A stretch of 64,000 nt of DNA from Mesorhizobium sp. LSJC280B00 (GCF_000502835.1 NZ_AYVL01000016.1:30240-94239); one strand, 5' to 3'. Shown: positions 43,709-54,620, counted from the first letter of the stretch. Notes: generated from the letters alone by a model not told the origin. Numbers and translations: made by a program.

Positions 43709-44191
43709 TCATGAACGATGGTAGGGGTGACCGGAAAGGATCGTGGCCGCCCGGTAAAGCTGCTCGCCCAGCATCACGCGGACCAGCTGATGCGGCCAGG
43801 TCAGCGCGCCGAGCGACACCGTCAGATCAGCCAGGTCGCGCAGTGACTGGTCATGGCCGTCGGCGCCGCCAATGGCGATCACCAGCGCCTTGCGCCCGCC
43901 ATCGCGCAGCGAACCTATGCGACCGGCGAAATCCTCGGAGGAAAGGTTCTTGCCGCGCTCATCCAGCAGCATCAGCGCCGTGCCCGGTTGCAAGTGCGTC
44001 TGCAGTTTCTGGCCTTCCTCGCGCCGGCGCTCATTGGCCGTCTGCGCGCGACCTTCGGCAATCTCGACGATCCCGGCGAATTCGAGGCCCACGGCAGGAC
44101 CGCTCCTGGCAAAACGCTCGAAATAGCGGTCGGCCAACTGCTTCTCGGGGCCGGCTTTCATTCGGCCCACGGCATGAACCGTAATCTTCAT
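43709..44191 (-). CDS. rlmH: 23S rRNA pseudouridine-1915 N3-methyltransferase
   Basis: This 160-residue SPOUT methyltransferase starts at MKITVHAVGRMKAGPE. Its SAM-binding deep knot is shown by AIGGADGHD and the C-terminal LYRAATILSGHPYHR. It methylates the pseudouridine at position 1915 of helix 69 of 23S rRNA. It lies 61 bp after rsfS. Confidence 0.97.
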   Translation of the reverse strand: MKITVHAVGRMKAGPEKQLADRYFERFARSGPAVGLEFAGIVEIAEGRAQTANERRREEGQKLQTHLQPGTALMLLDERGKNLSSEDFAGRIGSLRDGGRKALVIAIGGADGHDQSLRDLADLTVSLGALTWPHQLVRVMLGEQLYRAATILSGHPYHRS

Positions 44192-44252
44192 CCCTGCCTC
44201 GAAGAGCCGCTGATGCATGTCGGACGACGACATGCATCAAGACGAATACGGC

Positions 44253-44717
44253 TCAGTGGAGGGTCTCCTCCTCGAGATCGGGCGCCTGCCACATCTTTTC
44301 GAGATTGTAGAAGTCGCGGACCTCGGGACGGAAGACATGGACGATGATGTCGCCCGAATCGATCAGGACCCAGTCGGCGCCAGCCAGCCCCTCGACGCGT
44401 GCAGTGCCGAGCCCGGCATCCTTCAGCGCCTTGAGGAGATGATCGGCAACAGCCGAGACATGACGGTGCGATCGGCCCGACGCGACGACCATGTAGTCGC
44501 CGAGGCTCGATTTCCCCTGAATGTCGATTGAGACGATGTTTTCGGCCTTGGAGTCTTCCAGACTGGCAAGGACTGTCTTGATGGCGCGGGACACGGCGTC
44601 GTTTACGCTGATCCCGGCCGGCGAAGGCACGATGTCGGCCTTCTTCCGCAGTGCTGTTCTCAGTGTATTTCCTTTCGCAGCAAGAACAACCAAATCACCT
44701 CTGAAATCAGGTGACAC
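44253..44717 (-). CDS. rsfS: Ribosome silencing factor
   Basis: This protein of up to 154 residues belongs to the RsfS/Iojap family, binding L14 to block subunit joining in stationary phase. Family residues include IDIQGKSSLGDYMVVASGRSHRH and DWVLIDSGDIIVHVF. The start is uncertain: GTG 44717 gives the longest protein, while a CTG start after AAAGGAAATACA (near 44661) would begin at the usual family start. I annotate the longer form. Confidence 0.88.
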   Translation of the reverse strand: MSPDFRGDLVVLAAKGNTLRTALRKKADIVPSPAGISVNDAVSRAIKTVLASLEDSKAENIVSIDIQGKSSLGDYMVVASGRSHRHVSAVADHLLKALKDAGLGTARVEGLAGADWVLIDSGDIIVHVFRPEVRDFYNLEKMWQAPDLEEETLH

Positions 44718-44869
44718 TGCTTAGATAGGCAGAGTTAGGTTGCAGTTTCAAGACACCGCTCGCAAGCAGGCACCCGGCAGCGGCCGAATATCCGGCTTTT
44801 CGGGCCAGAAAATCGGAACCGCCTCGCCCCGCAGCGGTTATCGGCTCATCCACGAACCGGAATCCCGAC

Positions 44870-45727
44870 ATGCCGATCGATCCCCAGAACGCTCTCCTCA
44901 CCGTGCAATCCGGCCTGGCGCAACTCAGCACGCTGATCGTCTCCTACTCGCTTTCGGCGGTCGGCGCCGTCATCCTGCTGGTCATCGGCTACATCGTCGC
45001 CGGCCTCGCCGAGCGTTCGATCTATGCCGGCCTCGGCCATATCAGCGGCTTCGACGAAACGCTCCGCCATTTCTTCTCGCAGGTCGTCCGCTACGCCATC
45101 CTGGGACTGGTCGTAATCATGGTTCTCGGCCAGTTCGGCGTGCAGACGGCTTCGATCATTGCCGCTATCGGTGCCGCCGGCCTGGCCATCGGCCTGGCGC
45201 TGCAAGGCACGCTGCAGAACATTGCCGCCGGCATCATGCTCCTGGCGCTGCGGCCGTTCCGCATCGGCGAATATGTCGAAGTCGGCGCGATATCCGGCAC
45301 CGTCGAGGAGATCGGGCTGTTTGCCACAACGCTGAGGACGGTCGAAGGCGTCTACGTGCTTGCACCCAACTCGACCCTGTGGAACCAGCCGGTCCGCAAT
45401 TTCACCCGCAACGGTGTGCGCCGCGGCGACATCACGCTCAGCATCGGCTCCTGGAACGACATCGATTTTGCGCAGAAGACCATGCTCGGTGTCGCCGCCG
45501 CCGACCGACGCGTCAGGCGGCAGCCGGCGCCGATCGCCTTTGTCGCGACTGTCGGCGACAGCACCGTCGCCATCACCTTGCGCTACTGGACGGCGGCTGC
45601 CGATTTCTTCGCCGCCCAGATCGACCTCACCAAGAGCGTCAAGCAGGCGTTCGATGCCGAAGGCCTTTCAATCCCGGCGCCGGCGCCGCAAGTGCCGCAG
45701 CCGGAGGCCTCAGCCACGCAGCAATAG
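44870..45727 (+). CDS. Mechanosensitive ion channel (MscS family)
   Basis: This 285-residue protein is an MscS-type channel with an N-terminal pair of helices. The pore helix is AAIGAAGLAIGLALQGTLQN, followed by the beta domain (RIGEYVEVGAISGTVEEIG). It opens under hypo-osmotic shock to release solutes. It is on the plus strand, inserted between rsfS and the MFS gene. Confidence 0.96.
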   Translation: MPIDPQNALLTVQSGLAQLSTLIVSYSLSAVGAVILLVIGYIVAGLAERSIYAGLGHISGFDETLRHFFSQVVRYAILGLVVIMVLGQFGVQTASIIAAIGAAGLAIGLALQGTLQNIAAGIMLLALRPFRIGEYVEVGAISGTVEEIGLFATTLRTVEGVYVLAPNSTLWNQPVRNFTRNGVRRGDITLSIGSWNDIDFAQKTMLGVAAADRRVRRQPAPIAFVATVGDSTVAITLRYWTAAADFFAAQIDLTKSVKQAFDAEGLSIPAPAPQVPQPEASATQQ

Positions 45728-45756
45728 AGCATTTGAACCCGGCCGGCAGATGGCCC

Positions 45757-47046
45757 TCAAAGCTCTCCGCGCCCGCGCTGATCTTCGGGCGCGAAGGCGA
45801 GATCGACAGGCAACGGCGCCTGCGCCGTCATTGGCGCGAAACTGCCGGTCTCGGTGGCGGGCACCGGCCGAACCATGACGACGCGCCAGAGAACGAACAG
45901 GCAGTAGGCTGTGGCAATGACGATTGCCACATAGATGAAGGCCTGCGTGCCGTAGACGGCGGAAAGTCCGGTCACAATGCCGGGTACGACGAAGCCGGAC
46001 AGCGACCAGGCAAACAAAAGCGAGCTCGACAACGCCACCATGTCGTCCTTGCCGGCGCGGTCGCCGGCATGGGCGCTGGCAAGCGAATAGATCGATTCCG
46101 AGGCGCCGTCCCAGACCACATAGATGACGAGCAGCACCGCCAGCGCGCCGCCGTCGAAACCGAGGGCAAACAGGCCCGCCGCGGCGGCAAGCGCCGACGC
46201 CGCGATCAGCACAAAGCGCCGGTCGGTGCGGTCGGAAATCCAGCCGAGCGGAATCTGCAGGATCAGCGTGCCGACCGGCATTGCCGAAAGCAGCAAGGCG
46301 ACGTCGGCCTGGCTGTAGCCCTTGGCCGTGGCATGGATCGGCGCAAAACCCGAGATCGTCATCGACAGGCCGCCGACGGCAAGCATACCGGCAACGCCGA
46401 CCGGGGAGATCCGCCAGGCGCGGCCGAGCGCCACGGACGCCGCTTGCGGCGCCGGCGGCTGCGCAAGCCGCGTCAGCCCGACGGGAAGGATCGACAGCGC
46501 GGTGAAGGCAATGCCGATCAGCGGCGCGTCGGCCGCGCGGATATCGATCAACGCCAGCGTCGAGTAGCCGACGCCGAGCCCGGCGACGTAGGCAACGTAG
46601 AAGATAGCCATGACCCGGCCGCGGATGGCGTTGGCGACGACATCGTTCAGCCAGCTCTGCGCGACAATGAACAGGCCGCATATGGCAAAGCCGTAGAGTG
46701 CCCGTGCAGCGATCCATGGCAATGGGTGCGGCCCCGCGCCGACCGCGGCGTTGGACAGCACGATCAGCGCCGACAGCACCATGAACACGCGGGCATGGCC
46801 GACACGCCGCACCAGCGGCCCGGTCAGGATGCAGCCGGCGAGGCCGCCAGCCGAAAGGCCGGTGACGATCAGCCCCGCCCATGTCGGATCGAAGCCCTCG
46901 GCGCCGAGCCGGACTGGGATATAGGCGAACATCAGCCCATTGCCGACGGCGATCAGCGCCATCGACAAAAGGATGCTGGCAATGGCGATCGACGGCGCCG
47001 GCTGCCCTAGACCGTTCTTGTCCTGGTCGCGCTCGAGAATCGTCAT
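45757..47046 (-). CDS. MFS transporter
   Basis: This 429-residue protein has 12 predicted helices. Its first helix pair covers PAPSIAIASILLSMALIAVGNGLMFAYIP, and the motif-A loop is GYSTLALIDIRAADA. It is a Major Facilitator member resembling sugar or drug efflux proteins of the YcaD type; the substrate is unknown. It lies 74 bp downstream of nadD on the same strand. Confidence 0.92.
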   Translation of the reverse strand: MTILERDQDKNGLGQPAPSIAIASILLSMALIAVGNGLMFAYIPVRLGAEGFDPTWAGLIVTGLSAGGLAGCILTGPLVRRVGHARVFMVLSALIVLSNAAVGAGPHPLPWIAARALYGFAICGLFIVAQSWLNDVVANAIRGRVMAIFYVAYVAGLGVGYSTLALIDIRAADAPLIGIAFTALSILPVGLTRLAQPPAPQAASVALGRAWRISPVGVAGMLAVGGLSMTISGFAPIHATAKGYSQADVALLLSAMPVGTLILQIPLGWISDRTDRRFVLIAASALAAAAGLFALGFDGGALAVLLVIYVVWDGASESIYSLASAHAGDRAGKDDMVALSSSLLFAWSLSGFVVPGIVTGLSAVYGTQAFIYVAIVIATAYCLFVLWRVVMVRPVPATETGSFAPMTAQAPLPVDLAFAPEDQRGRGEL

Positions 47047-47120
47047 GACCGAGGATCGCCCATCAAGCAGGTCAAGGCAGCGGCAAAAGCGACATCACCG
47101 GACTTGCCTTCCGCGCCGGT

Positions 47121-47753
47121 TCAGCCCTTTGCCACCTTGCGGATCGCGCTCGACGACAGCGACGAACGCGGGCCGTGGATGAAGGTCCAGGCCGGCGCCG
47201 TCATGCGGGCGAGCCGCGGTGCGTCGCCCTCGTCGACGCGGGCATAGTCGAAGGTCTTGGCGACCACCGACGACAGGAACGACAGCGTCGCGCCTGGTCG
47301 GTCGACCACCGCGATCGGGAACGTCATGACGATGCGGCGCCAGCGCTGCCAGCGGTGGAAGTCGCGAAGCGAGTCGGCGCCCATGATCCAGACAAAATCG
47401 ACGCCCGGGTTACGCGCCTTGACCAGCGCCAGCGTGTCGGCGGTGAAGCGGACGCGGTGGGCCGCCTCGAATGCGGTGACCTTGATCTTCGGGTTCTTCG
47501 CGATCTTTTCGGATAGCTGCAGCCGCTCGGCCAGCGGCGCCAGGTCTCCGGCATTCTTGAGCGGATTGCCGGGCGTCACCATCCACCACAGCTGATCGAG
47601 CGCAAGGCGTCTGAGTGCGATCTCGGCGACCAGCGCATGGCCGGCATGCGGCGGGTTGAACGAACCGCCGAACAGCCCGACCGCCACGCCTTTCCCGGCA
47701 TGCGGCATCTTGAGATAGCGGGAGGATATGGCATGTTCGGACAAGGCAAGCAT
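47121..47753 (-). CDS. nadD: Nicotinate-nucleotide adenylyltransferase
   Basis: This 210-residue enzyme joins ATP and nicotinate mononucleotide to form deamido-NAD. The nucleotide-binding motif is GGSFNPPHAGH and the C-terminal SLSSSAIRKVAKG is the ISSxxIR-like signature. The start at 47753 leaves 15 residues before MPHAGKG at 47708, an alternative start. The RIME-like repeat lies immediately upstream. Confidence 0.95.
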   Translation of the reverse strand: MLALSEHAISSRYLKMPHAGKGVAVGLFGGSFNPPHAGHALVAEIALRRLALDQLWWMVTPGNPLKNAGDLAPLAERLQLSEKIAKNPKIKVTAFEAAHRVRFTADTLALVKARNPGVDFVWIMGADSLRDFHRWQRWRRIVMTFPIAVVDRPGATLSFLSSVVAKTFDYARVDEGDAPRLARMTAPAWTFIHGPRSSLSSSAIRKVAKG

Positions 47754-47761
47754 GCGTCAGG

Positions 47762-47921
47762 CACCCCCCTCTGCCGCGCCGGGCATCTCCCCCTCAAGGG
47801 GGGAGATTGTCAGCTTCATCGCAGGCGCAAATCTTGCAACGCCGCCGATTGGCGAAATCAGAAATGACAGCCAATCTCCCCCCTTGAGGGGGAGATGTCC
47901 GGCAGGACAGAGGGGGGTGGC
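47762..47921. repeat. Long palindromic repeat (RIME-like), copy B
   Basis: Its arms, 47762-47810 and 47866-47921, pair with each other and are over 85 percent identical to those of copy A at 35261-35437. It lies between proA and nadD, which are on the same strand, so it would be within their mRNA if they share one. Confidence 0.85.
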
Positions 47922-47958
47922 TGGGCGCACGCCTCTCAGGCTCGGACTGTGGACGGAT

Positions 47959-49245
47959 TCAAGGCCTCACCTGTCCCGACCCGCGCACGCGATATTTGAA
48001 CGAGGTCAGTTGCTCGACGCCGACCGGCCCGCGTGCATGCATCTTGCCGGTGGCGATGCCGATCTCGGCGCCCATGCCGAACTCGCCGCCATCGGCAAAC
48101 TGGGTCGAGGCGTTGTGCAGAAGAATCGCCGAATCGACCTCGTTGAAGAACCGGTCGACCGCTGTGGCGTCCTCGGCGATGATCGCCTCGGTGTGATGCG
48201 AGGAAAACGTCTCGATATGCTCGATGGCGCCGCCAATGCCGTCGACCAGCTTCACCGCAATGATGGCATCGAGATACTCGGTCACCCAGTCTGCATCGGT
48301 CGCGGGCTGGGCATCGGCATAAAGCCTCAGCGCCTCGGCATCGGCATGGATCTCGCAGCCTGCCGCCCGCAAGGCCTCGAGGATCGGCACCAGGTGCGTG
48401 CCGGCGGCGGCACGGTCGACCAGCAGCGTCTCGGCAGCACCGCACACCCCGGTGCGCCGCATCTTGGCATTGACCGCGATCTTGACCGCCATGTCGAGAT
48501 CAGCCGATCGGTCGATATAGAGATGGCAGATGCCCTCGAGATGCGCGAAGACCGGCACCCGCGCCTCGTTCTGCACACGCTCGACCAGGCTGCGGCCGCC
48601 GCGCGGAATGATGACCTCGAGATTGCCGGAAAGTCCTTTCAGCATTTCGCCGACGGCGGCGCGATCGGTAGTCGGCACCAATTGTATGGCATCCTCCGGC
48701 AGCCCGGCTGCCTTCAGCCCCTCGACCAGGCAGGCATGGATAGCGGCGGAAGAATTCGCCGAATCCGAGCCGCCGCGCAGGATCACCGGATTGCCCGCCT
48801 TGAGGCAGAGCGCGCCGGCATCGGCGGTCACGTTAGGCCGGCTCTCATAGATGACGCCGACGACACCGAGCGGCGTGCGCACCCGTTCGATATGCAACCC
48901 GTTCGGCCGGTCCCATGCGGCAATGACATCGCCGACCGGATCGCGTAACCCGGCGATCTCGCTGATACCGTCTGCCATGGCGCGGATGCGGGCGGGATCG
49001 AGCTTCAGCCGATCCATCGACGCTGCCGATAGGCCAGCCTCCCTGCCATTTCTGATGTCGATGGCATTGGCGTCGAGGATGTCCTGCTCATGCCGAAGGA
49101 TCGCCTGAGCCATGCCGAACAGCGCCGCGTGCTTGCGCTCGGCCGCAGCGATGGCCAGCGGGCGGGCCGCGGCACGCGCGCGGCGGCCGATATCGGCCAT
49201 CAGCGCCACGGTATCATCCCGGGATTTTTCATGCAGCGTCAGCAT
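47959..49245 (-). CDS. proA: Glutamate-5-semialdehyde dehydrogenase
   Basis: This 428-residue enzyme reduces gamma-glutamyl phosphate with NADPH in proline synthesis. The catalytic cysteine is in [15 protein letters not shown], and family blocks such as [15 protein letters not shown] and [15 protein letters not shown] are present. It lies 13 bp downstream of proB and is co-transcribed with it. Confidence 0.97.
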   Translation of the reverse strand: MLTLHEKSRDDTVALMADIGRRARAAARPLAIAAAERKHAALFGMAQAILRHEQDILDANAIDIRNGREAGLSAASMDRLKLDPARIRAMADGISEIAGLRDPVGDVIAAWDRPNGLHIERVRTPLGVVGVIYESRPNVTADAGALCLKAGNPVILRGGSDSANSSAAIHACLVEGLKAAGLPEDAIQLVPTTDRAAVGEMLKGLSGNLEVIIPRGGRSLVERVQNEARVPVFAHLEGICHLYIDRSADLDMAVKIAVNAKMRRTGVCGAAETLLVDRAAAGTHLVPILEALRAAGCEIHADAEALRLYADAQPATDADWVTEYLDAIIAVKLVDGIGGAIEHIETFSSHHTEAIIAEDATAVDRFFNEVDSAILLHNASTQFADGGEFGMGAEIGIATGKMHARGPVGVEQLTSFKYRVRGSGQVRP

Positions 49246-49258
49246 GGCTCATCCTCCG

Positions 49259-50413
49259 CTATGTAACCTGGTCACCGACTACTTGCTCGCCACCGGCATG
49301 GCTCACCACAAGATCGTCGCGGTGGATCATCGCCGAACGCGCCTCGTAGCCGAGCACGGTTTCGATCTCTGTCGTCCTCAGCCCAGCGATCCTTACGGCA
49401 TCGGCGGCATCATAGGCAACCAGCCCGCGCGCGATCTCGCGGCCCTCGGGCGACAGGATCGCCACCGTGTCGCCACGCGCAAAATTGCCGCTGACCAGTT
49501 TGACCCCGGCCGGCAGCAGCGACTTGCCGGAGAGCAGCGCGCCGATGGCGCCGGCATCGACGGTCAGCCGGCCGGCCGGTTCGAGCTGCCCGGCGATCCA
49601 GGTCTTGTAGCCCTTGACCGGATTGGCGCTCGGCCGGAAGAAGGTGGCACGCTCGCCGCGCTCGATTGCCAGCAGCGGCGACAGCCGCGTGCCCGATGTG
49701 ATGATCATGGCGGTGCCGGCGGCGGTCGCGATCTTGCCGGCGTCGAGCTTGGTGCGCATGCCGCCGCGCGACAATTCCGAAGCAGCGGCACCCGCCATCG
49801 CTTCGATGTCGGGGGTGATGCGGTCGACGACCTGAATGAATCGAGCTTGCGGGTCACGCGCCGGCGGTGCCGTGTAGAGCCCGTCAACGTCGGAGAGCAG
49901 CACCAAAAGGTCGGCGCCCATCATAGTGGCGACGCGCGCCGCCAGCCGGTCGTTGTCGCCATAGCGGATTTCGGAGGTGGCCACCGTATCGTTCTCGTTG
50001 ATGACCGGCACCGCCTTCATCTTGAGCAGTGTCGAGATCGTCGCCCGCGCGTTGAGATAGCGGCGGCGCTCTTCGGTGTCGCCGAGCGTCAGCAGGATCT
50101 GGCCCGATTTCAAGCCATTCTTGCCGAGCGCATCCGACCAGGCGCCGGCCAGCGCGATTTGCCCGACGGCGGCCGCCGCCTGACTCTCCTCGAGCTTCAG
50201 CGCCCGCTTGCCGAGGCCGAGAATGGTGCGGCCAAGTGCAATCGCGCCCGAAGACACGACGAGAATTTCGGCGCCGCCATTGGCCAGCACGGCGATGTCG
50301 TCCGCAAGCGAGGCCAGCCAGTCGCGCTTCAGGCCCGTCGTGCGGTCGACAAGCAGCGCCGAGCCGATCTTGACGGCAATGCGCCGATAATTTTTCAGCG
50401 ATTGCGCGGCCAT
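49259..50413 (-). CDS. proB: Glutamate 5-kinase
   Basis: This 384-residue protein has an amino acid kinase domain (about residues 1-265) with [13 protein letters not shown] and [22 protein letters not shown], and a C-terminal PUA domain. It phosphorylates glutamate, the first and proline-inhibited step of proline synthesis. It lies three bp after obgE. The order obgE-proB-proA is conserved in rhizobia. Confidence 0.97.
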   Translation of the reverse strand: MAAQSLKNYRRIAVKIGSALLVDRTTGLKRDWLASLADDIAVLANGGAEILVVSSGAIALGRTILGLGKRALKLEESQAAAAVGQIALAGAWSDALGKNGLKSGQILLTLGDTEERRRYLNARATISTLLKMKAVPVINENDTVATSEIRYGDNDRLAARVATMMGADLLVLLSDVDGLYTAPPARDPQARFIQVVDRITPDIEAMAGAAASELSRGGMRTKLDAGKIATAAGTAMIITSGTRLSPLLAIERGERATFFRPSANPVKGYKTWIAGQLEPAGRLTVDAGAIGALLSGKSLLPAGVKLVSGNFARGDTVAILSPEGREIARGLVAYDAADAVRIAGLRTTEIETVLGYEARSAMIHRDDLVVSHAGGEQVVGDQVT

Positions 50414-50415
50414 GG

Positions 50416-51465
<1,050 letters not shown>

Positions 51466-51618
51466 CTATTGGCTTTGCGGGATTGCTCTAAACCAAGGCG
51501 GGTCGAAGGGCGAGGGCCGTTTTTGCTACTGTACCGTCGCGCGTAGCTCTGGACGCGTAGCATTTGGTTGACCCTTGCCGAAAATCGATCCTCGGCTTTC
51601 CAAGCGCGAGATGTCGGA

Positions 51619-52488
51619 ATGAAGCTGGTTACTTACAATATCCACTACGGCGTCGGCCTCGACGCCCGCTATGATGTCGGCCGTATCGCCGATGCCGTGC
51701 GCGGCGCCGACGTGATCGCGCTGCAGGAGGTCACCCGCGCCAACCCGAAGAATGGCGGCCGCGACATGGTGGCCGACCTCGGCGAGGCGCTGCCCGACTA
51801 TTTTGCCGTCTACGGCAGCAATTTCGAAGCCGACGCCGGCTCGCGCCTGGAGAACGGCCGCGCCATCACGACCACCTTCCAGCTCGGCAACATGGTGCTG
51901 TCGAGGACGCCGATCCATCTGTCGCGCAATCTCCTTTTGCCGCGCAGCCGCAGTGTCGAGGCGATGAACTTCCAGCGCGGCGCGCTGGAGGCGCTGATCG
52001 AAACGCCGCTTGGTCCGATCCGCTTCTATTCCACCCATCTCGACCACCGTAGCCCGGTTGAACGGCTGAGCCAGATCCGCTTTCTGCGCCAGCGTCTGTT
52101 GAAATACCCGCTCGAGGGCGGCGGGCTCTCCGGCGTCGCCGAGATCGGCTTGCCGGACCTGCCTTGTCCCGAAGCCTTCGTCGTCATGGGCGACTTCAAC
52201 ATGCTGGCCGGATCGCCGGAACATGTCGAACTCGCCGGCCAGCCTGACCATGAATTCGGCATGCCGGTGACCGCCGACCTCGCCATCGATGCTGCCACCC
52301 GCCTCGGCGCTGCCGGCGCCGATCTCGTCACCTGGGTCGACCCCAAGCGGCCGGGCGATACCAGCCGCTACAAGCGCATCGACTACATCTTCACCAGCGC
52401 CTCGCTTGCCAAATCGCTGAGGCGCCTGTGGGTCGACCGGCAAGCGGCCGGTTCGGATCACTTGCCGATCTGGCTCGAGATGACGTGA
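51619..52488 (+). CDS. Endonuclease/exonuclease/phosphatase (EEP) family protein
   Basis: This 289-residue protein starts at MKLVTYNIHYGVGLDARYD. EEP metal-binding landmarks are seen: QEV in ALQEVTRANP, the His in YSTHLDHRSP, GDFNMLAG, and the SDHLPIW motif near the C-terminus. Substrates of this subgroup (phosphates or nucleic acids) are not predictable. The upstream in-frame codons up to 51568 lack family sequence. It is convergent with the GNAT gene at 52499. Confidence 0.9.
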   Translation: MKLVTYNIHYGVGLDARYDVGRIADAVRGADVIALQEVTRANPKNGGRDMVADLGEALPDYFAVYGSNFEADAGSRLENGRAITTTFQLGNMVLSRTPIHLSRNLLLPRSRSVEAMNFQRGALEALIETPLGPIRFYSTHLDHRSPVERLSQIRFLRQRLLKYPLEGGGLSGVAEIGLPDLPCPEAFVVMGDFNMLAGSPEHVELAGQPDHEFGMPVTADLAIDAATRLGAAGADLVTWVDPKRPGDTSRYKRIDYIFTSASLAKSLRRLWVDRQAAGSDHLPIWLEMT

Positions 52489-52498
52489 GCCGCATCCA

Positions 52499-53086
52499 TC
52501 AAAAATGCACCCAGTTCCGCAGGCTGGTCCAGGTCTTGCGATCGAGGCGGTAGCGCTCGACCGGCACCTGACCGGCAACGATCGAATTCAGCATGCCCTG
52601 GCCGGCATACTGGAAGCCGCATTTGTGGATGACCCGGCGCGAGGCCGGATTGATAACCCGCGTCGAGGCGTGCAGCACCTGGATCGTGGTTCTCTGGAAG
52701 GCAAGGTCGACCAGTGCGTGCGCTGCCTCCGTCGCGTAGCCGCGTTTCCAGTACGGCTCGCCGATCCAGTAGCCGAGCTCCAGCCCACGATCCGTGGTGT
52801 TGAGCCCGGCACAGCCGACGAAGGTCTCGGTGCCGGCCAGCGTCAGCGCATAGGCGATTCCGGCCCGGCGCGATGCCGTCATGGCCAGGAAAGCGCGTGC
52901 CTCCGCCTCGCCATAGGGATGCGGCATGCGGGCCAGCATTTCCGCGACATGGCGGTTGTCGGCGAGCGCCACCAATTGCTCGATGTCGCTCTCACGCGGG
53001 GCACGCATAACCAGCCGCTCGGTGACCAGGACCGGGCAATCTATCGTGTAACTTTCGTCGTCTGTCGCTTCCGCTTCGGCAACCAT
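52499..53086 (-). CDS. GNAT acetyltransferase (RimJ/RimL type)
   Basis: This 195-residue protein starts at MVAEAEATDD: GGAGG precedes the ATG by eight bases, while the longer frame lacks such a site. It has the RimJ/L-type acetyltransferase layout with VTERLVMRAPRESDIEQLVALADN, then GLELGYWIGEPYWKRGYATEAAHALVDLAFQ. Relatives acetylate ribosomal protein N-termini, but the target is unknown. Confidence 0.9.
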   Translation of the reverse strand: MVAEAEATDDESYTIDCPVLVTERLVMRAPRESDIEQLVALADNRHVAEMLARMPHPYGEAEARAFLAMTASRRAGIAYALTLAGTETFVGCAGLNTTDRGLELGYWIGEPYWKRGYATEAAHALVDLAFQRTTIQVLHASTRVINPASRRVIHKCGFQYAGQGMLNSIVAGQVPVERYRLDRKTWTSLRNWVHF

Positions 53087-53107
53087 ATCAAAGTCCTCCA
53101 GGCACAA

Positions 53108-53138
53108 GAAAAAGGGGAGATGGAAACCCATCTCCCCT
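53108..53138 (-). terminator. Terminator of the rplU-rpmA operon
   Basis: On the minus strand the stem GGGGAGATGG / CCATCTCCCC with a short loop is followed by TTTTTC, about 70 bases after the rpmA stop. Confidence 0.9.
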
Positions 53139-53206
53139 GATCCATTTCCTGGCTTGGCCAGACACCGGTTCCCGAGATGGGTGCCGGTGTTCTCGTGCGG
53201 AACCGG

Positions 53207-53476
53207 CTACTCCGCTGCCTTCGTCATCGGGTTCACCGATACGTAGGTTCGGCCATTGGCTTTTTTGTTGAAGGTGACTGCGCCAGCTTCGAGCGCAAAC
53301 AGCGTGTGGTCCGTGCCAATGCCGACATTGGTGCCGGGATGCCACGTCGTGCCACGCTGACGAATGATGATGTTGCCCGGAATCACGGCTTCGCCGCCGA
53401 ACTTCTTCACGCCGAGCCGCTTGGAATGGGAGTCGCGACCATTGCGCGACGATCCGCCAGCTTTCTTGTGTGCCAT
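53207..53476 (-). CDS. rpmA: 50S ribosomal protein L27
   Basis: This 89-residue protein begins [22 protein letters not shown], the typical L27 start with residues that reach the peptidyl transferase centre. The central [13 protein letters not shown] block is also conserved. It is 98 bp after rplU and shares its operon. Confidence 0.97.
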   Translation of the reverse strand: MAHKKAGGSSRNGRDSHSKRLGVKKFGGEAVIPGNIIIRQRGTTWHPGTNVGIGTDHTLFALEAGAVTFNKKANGRTYVSVNPMTKAAE

Positions 53477-53574
53477 CTAACTACTCCGATGCGCCGCGAG
53501 GCGCCTAAACGATCTTATGAACGCGTTCGCGTTCCGTTTCAAGTCCGATCCGGCGACGATTGCGCCGGTTCGTT

Positions 53575-54282
53575 CTACTTCTTCGCCAATTCCTTGGCCT
53601 GCTCGCGCCAGTCCTTGATCTGGTCGGCGCTGAACGGCATGTGCTCGTCGATCTTGGCGACGTCCTTGTCGGACAGCTTGGCGATCTGGGCAAAGGTGGT
53701 GATGCCCTGTTCGTTGAGCTGGCCGGCGGCGACCGGGCCGATGCCCTTGATCACGGTCAGGTCGTCCGGCTCGCCCTTCGGCGCCTTGAACAACGGCGCG
53801 GCGGCTTCGGCAGCCTTGTCCACGGTCGTCTCGGCCTTGGCTTCCTTCTTCGGCGCAGCCTCTGCCTTCGCTGCTGCCTTCGGCGCGGCTTCAGCCTTCG
53901 CCTCGGTCTTGGCTGCAACTTCGGCCTTCGCTTCGGTCTTGGCGGCGGCCTTCTTCGCCGGCTTGGCGCCACCCAGCAGGATTTCGGCAATCCTGACGGT
54001 GGTCAAAAGCTGGCGATGGCCGATCTTGCGGCGCGAATTCTGCCGGCGGCGCTTCTTGAAGGCGATGACCGTGCGGTTCTTGCCTTGCTCGACGACTTCG
54101 GCGGTGACCATCGCACCATCCACGAACGGCGCGCCGAACGTGACGTTTTCGCCTTCGCCATGCGCGAGCACATTACCGATCTCGACGATGTCGCCGACAT
54201 TGGCTTCGAGTTTTTCGATCTTCAGGAGATCGTTGGCGGCAACGCGATACTGCTTGCCGCCCGTTTTGATGACTGCGAACAT
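53575..54282 (-). CDS. rplU: 50S ribosomal protein L21 with C-terminal HhH extension
   Basis: This 235-residue protein starts at [20 protein letters not shown]. The L21 fold covers about residues 1-103 (up to [13 protein letters not shown]). An Ala/Lys/Glu-rich linker follows (about 105-165), then a compact end region with [20 protein letters not shown] and [15 protein letters not shown], a helix-hairpin-helix-like domain. The normal bacterial L21 has about 100 residues. Such an extension is known in several rhizobial L21 proteins. Its role is unknown. It starts the rplU-rpmA operon. Confidence 0.95.
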   Translation of the reverse strand: MFAVIKTGGKQYRVAANDLLKIEKLEANVGDIVEIGNVLAHGEGENVTFGAPFVDGAMVTAEVVEQGKNRTVIAFKKRRRQNSRRKIGHRQLLTTVRIAEILLGGAKPAKKAAAKTEAKAEVAAKTEAKAEAAPKAAAKAEAAPKKEAKAETTVDKAAEAAAPLFKAPKGEPDDLTVIKGIGPVAAGQLNEQGITTFAQIAKLSDKDVAKIDEHMPFSADQIKDWREQAKELAKK

Positions 54283-54620
54283 TTTTTGCCTTTCGCTGTT
54301 CGGTCGGCCTTGATGAACCGCTTCAGGCGGTTCGGCCGTCTTTTTGTCAGTCTGCGGGTTCAAAAAACAAGCGGCGCGGAAGATCCCTCCACGCCGATTG
54401 CGCGCTGTCCCTAACCGAAGGTTCGGCTTGAGTCAAGGCAAGCGCCGCGGGCAAGCTGCGAATGGGTTGAGCCCAGTCCTAGCAAATATCGAGCAGCGGC
54501 TGCCGGAGGCTCGAAGGAAGCACGGACAGAAGCTGCGGCGCCGGGGCAGATTGGCCCTTGTAACCTGCCTGTCCAGCCGTTATCTAGTGCGCCGCGCCGG
54601 CAACGGCGGACCATGACCGC
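54283..54620. other. Gap between rplU and tRNA-Ser, containing the rplU leader
   Basis: This 338-bp region has no convincing gene. Its left end is the rplU leader, with a hairpin GAACCGC (54315-54321) / GCGGTTC (54327-54333) and flanking GGCC arms. A ribosomal-protein autoregulatory leader is possible. The right half must hold the tRNA-Ser promoter. Confidence 0.45.

Noticed and set aside
44740..47010. Plus-strand frame of 756 codons across the mechanosensitive channel and MFS genes
   Set aside because: It overlaps two clear genes; the MscS gene in another frame has the true family sequence.
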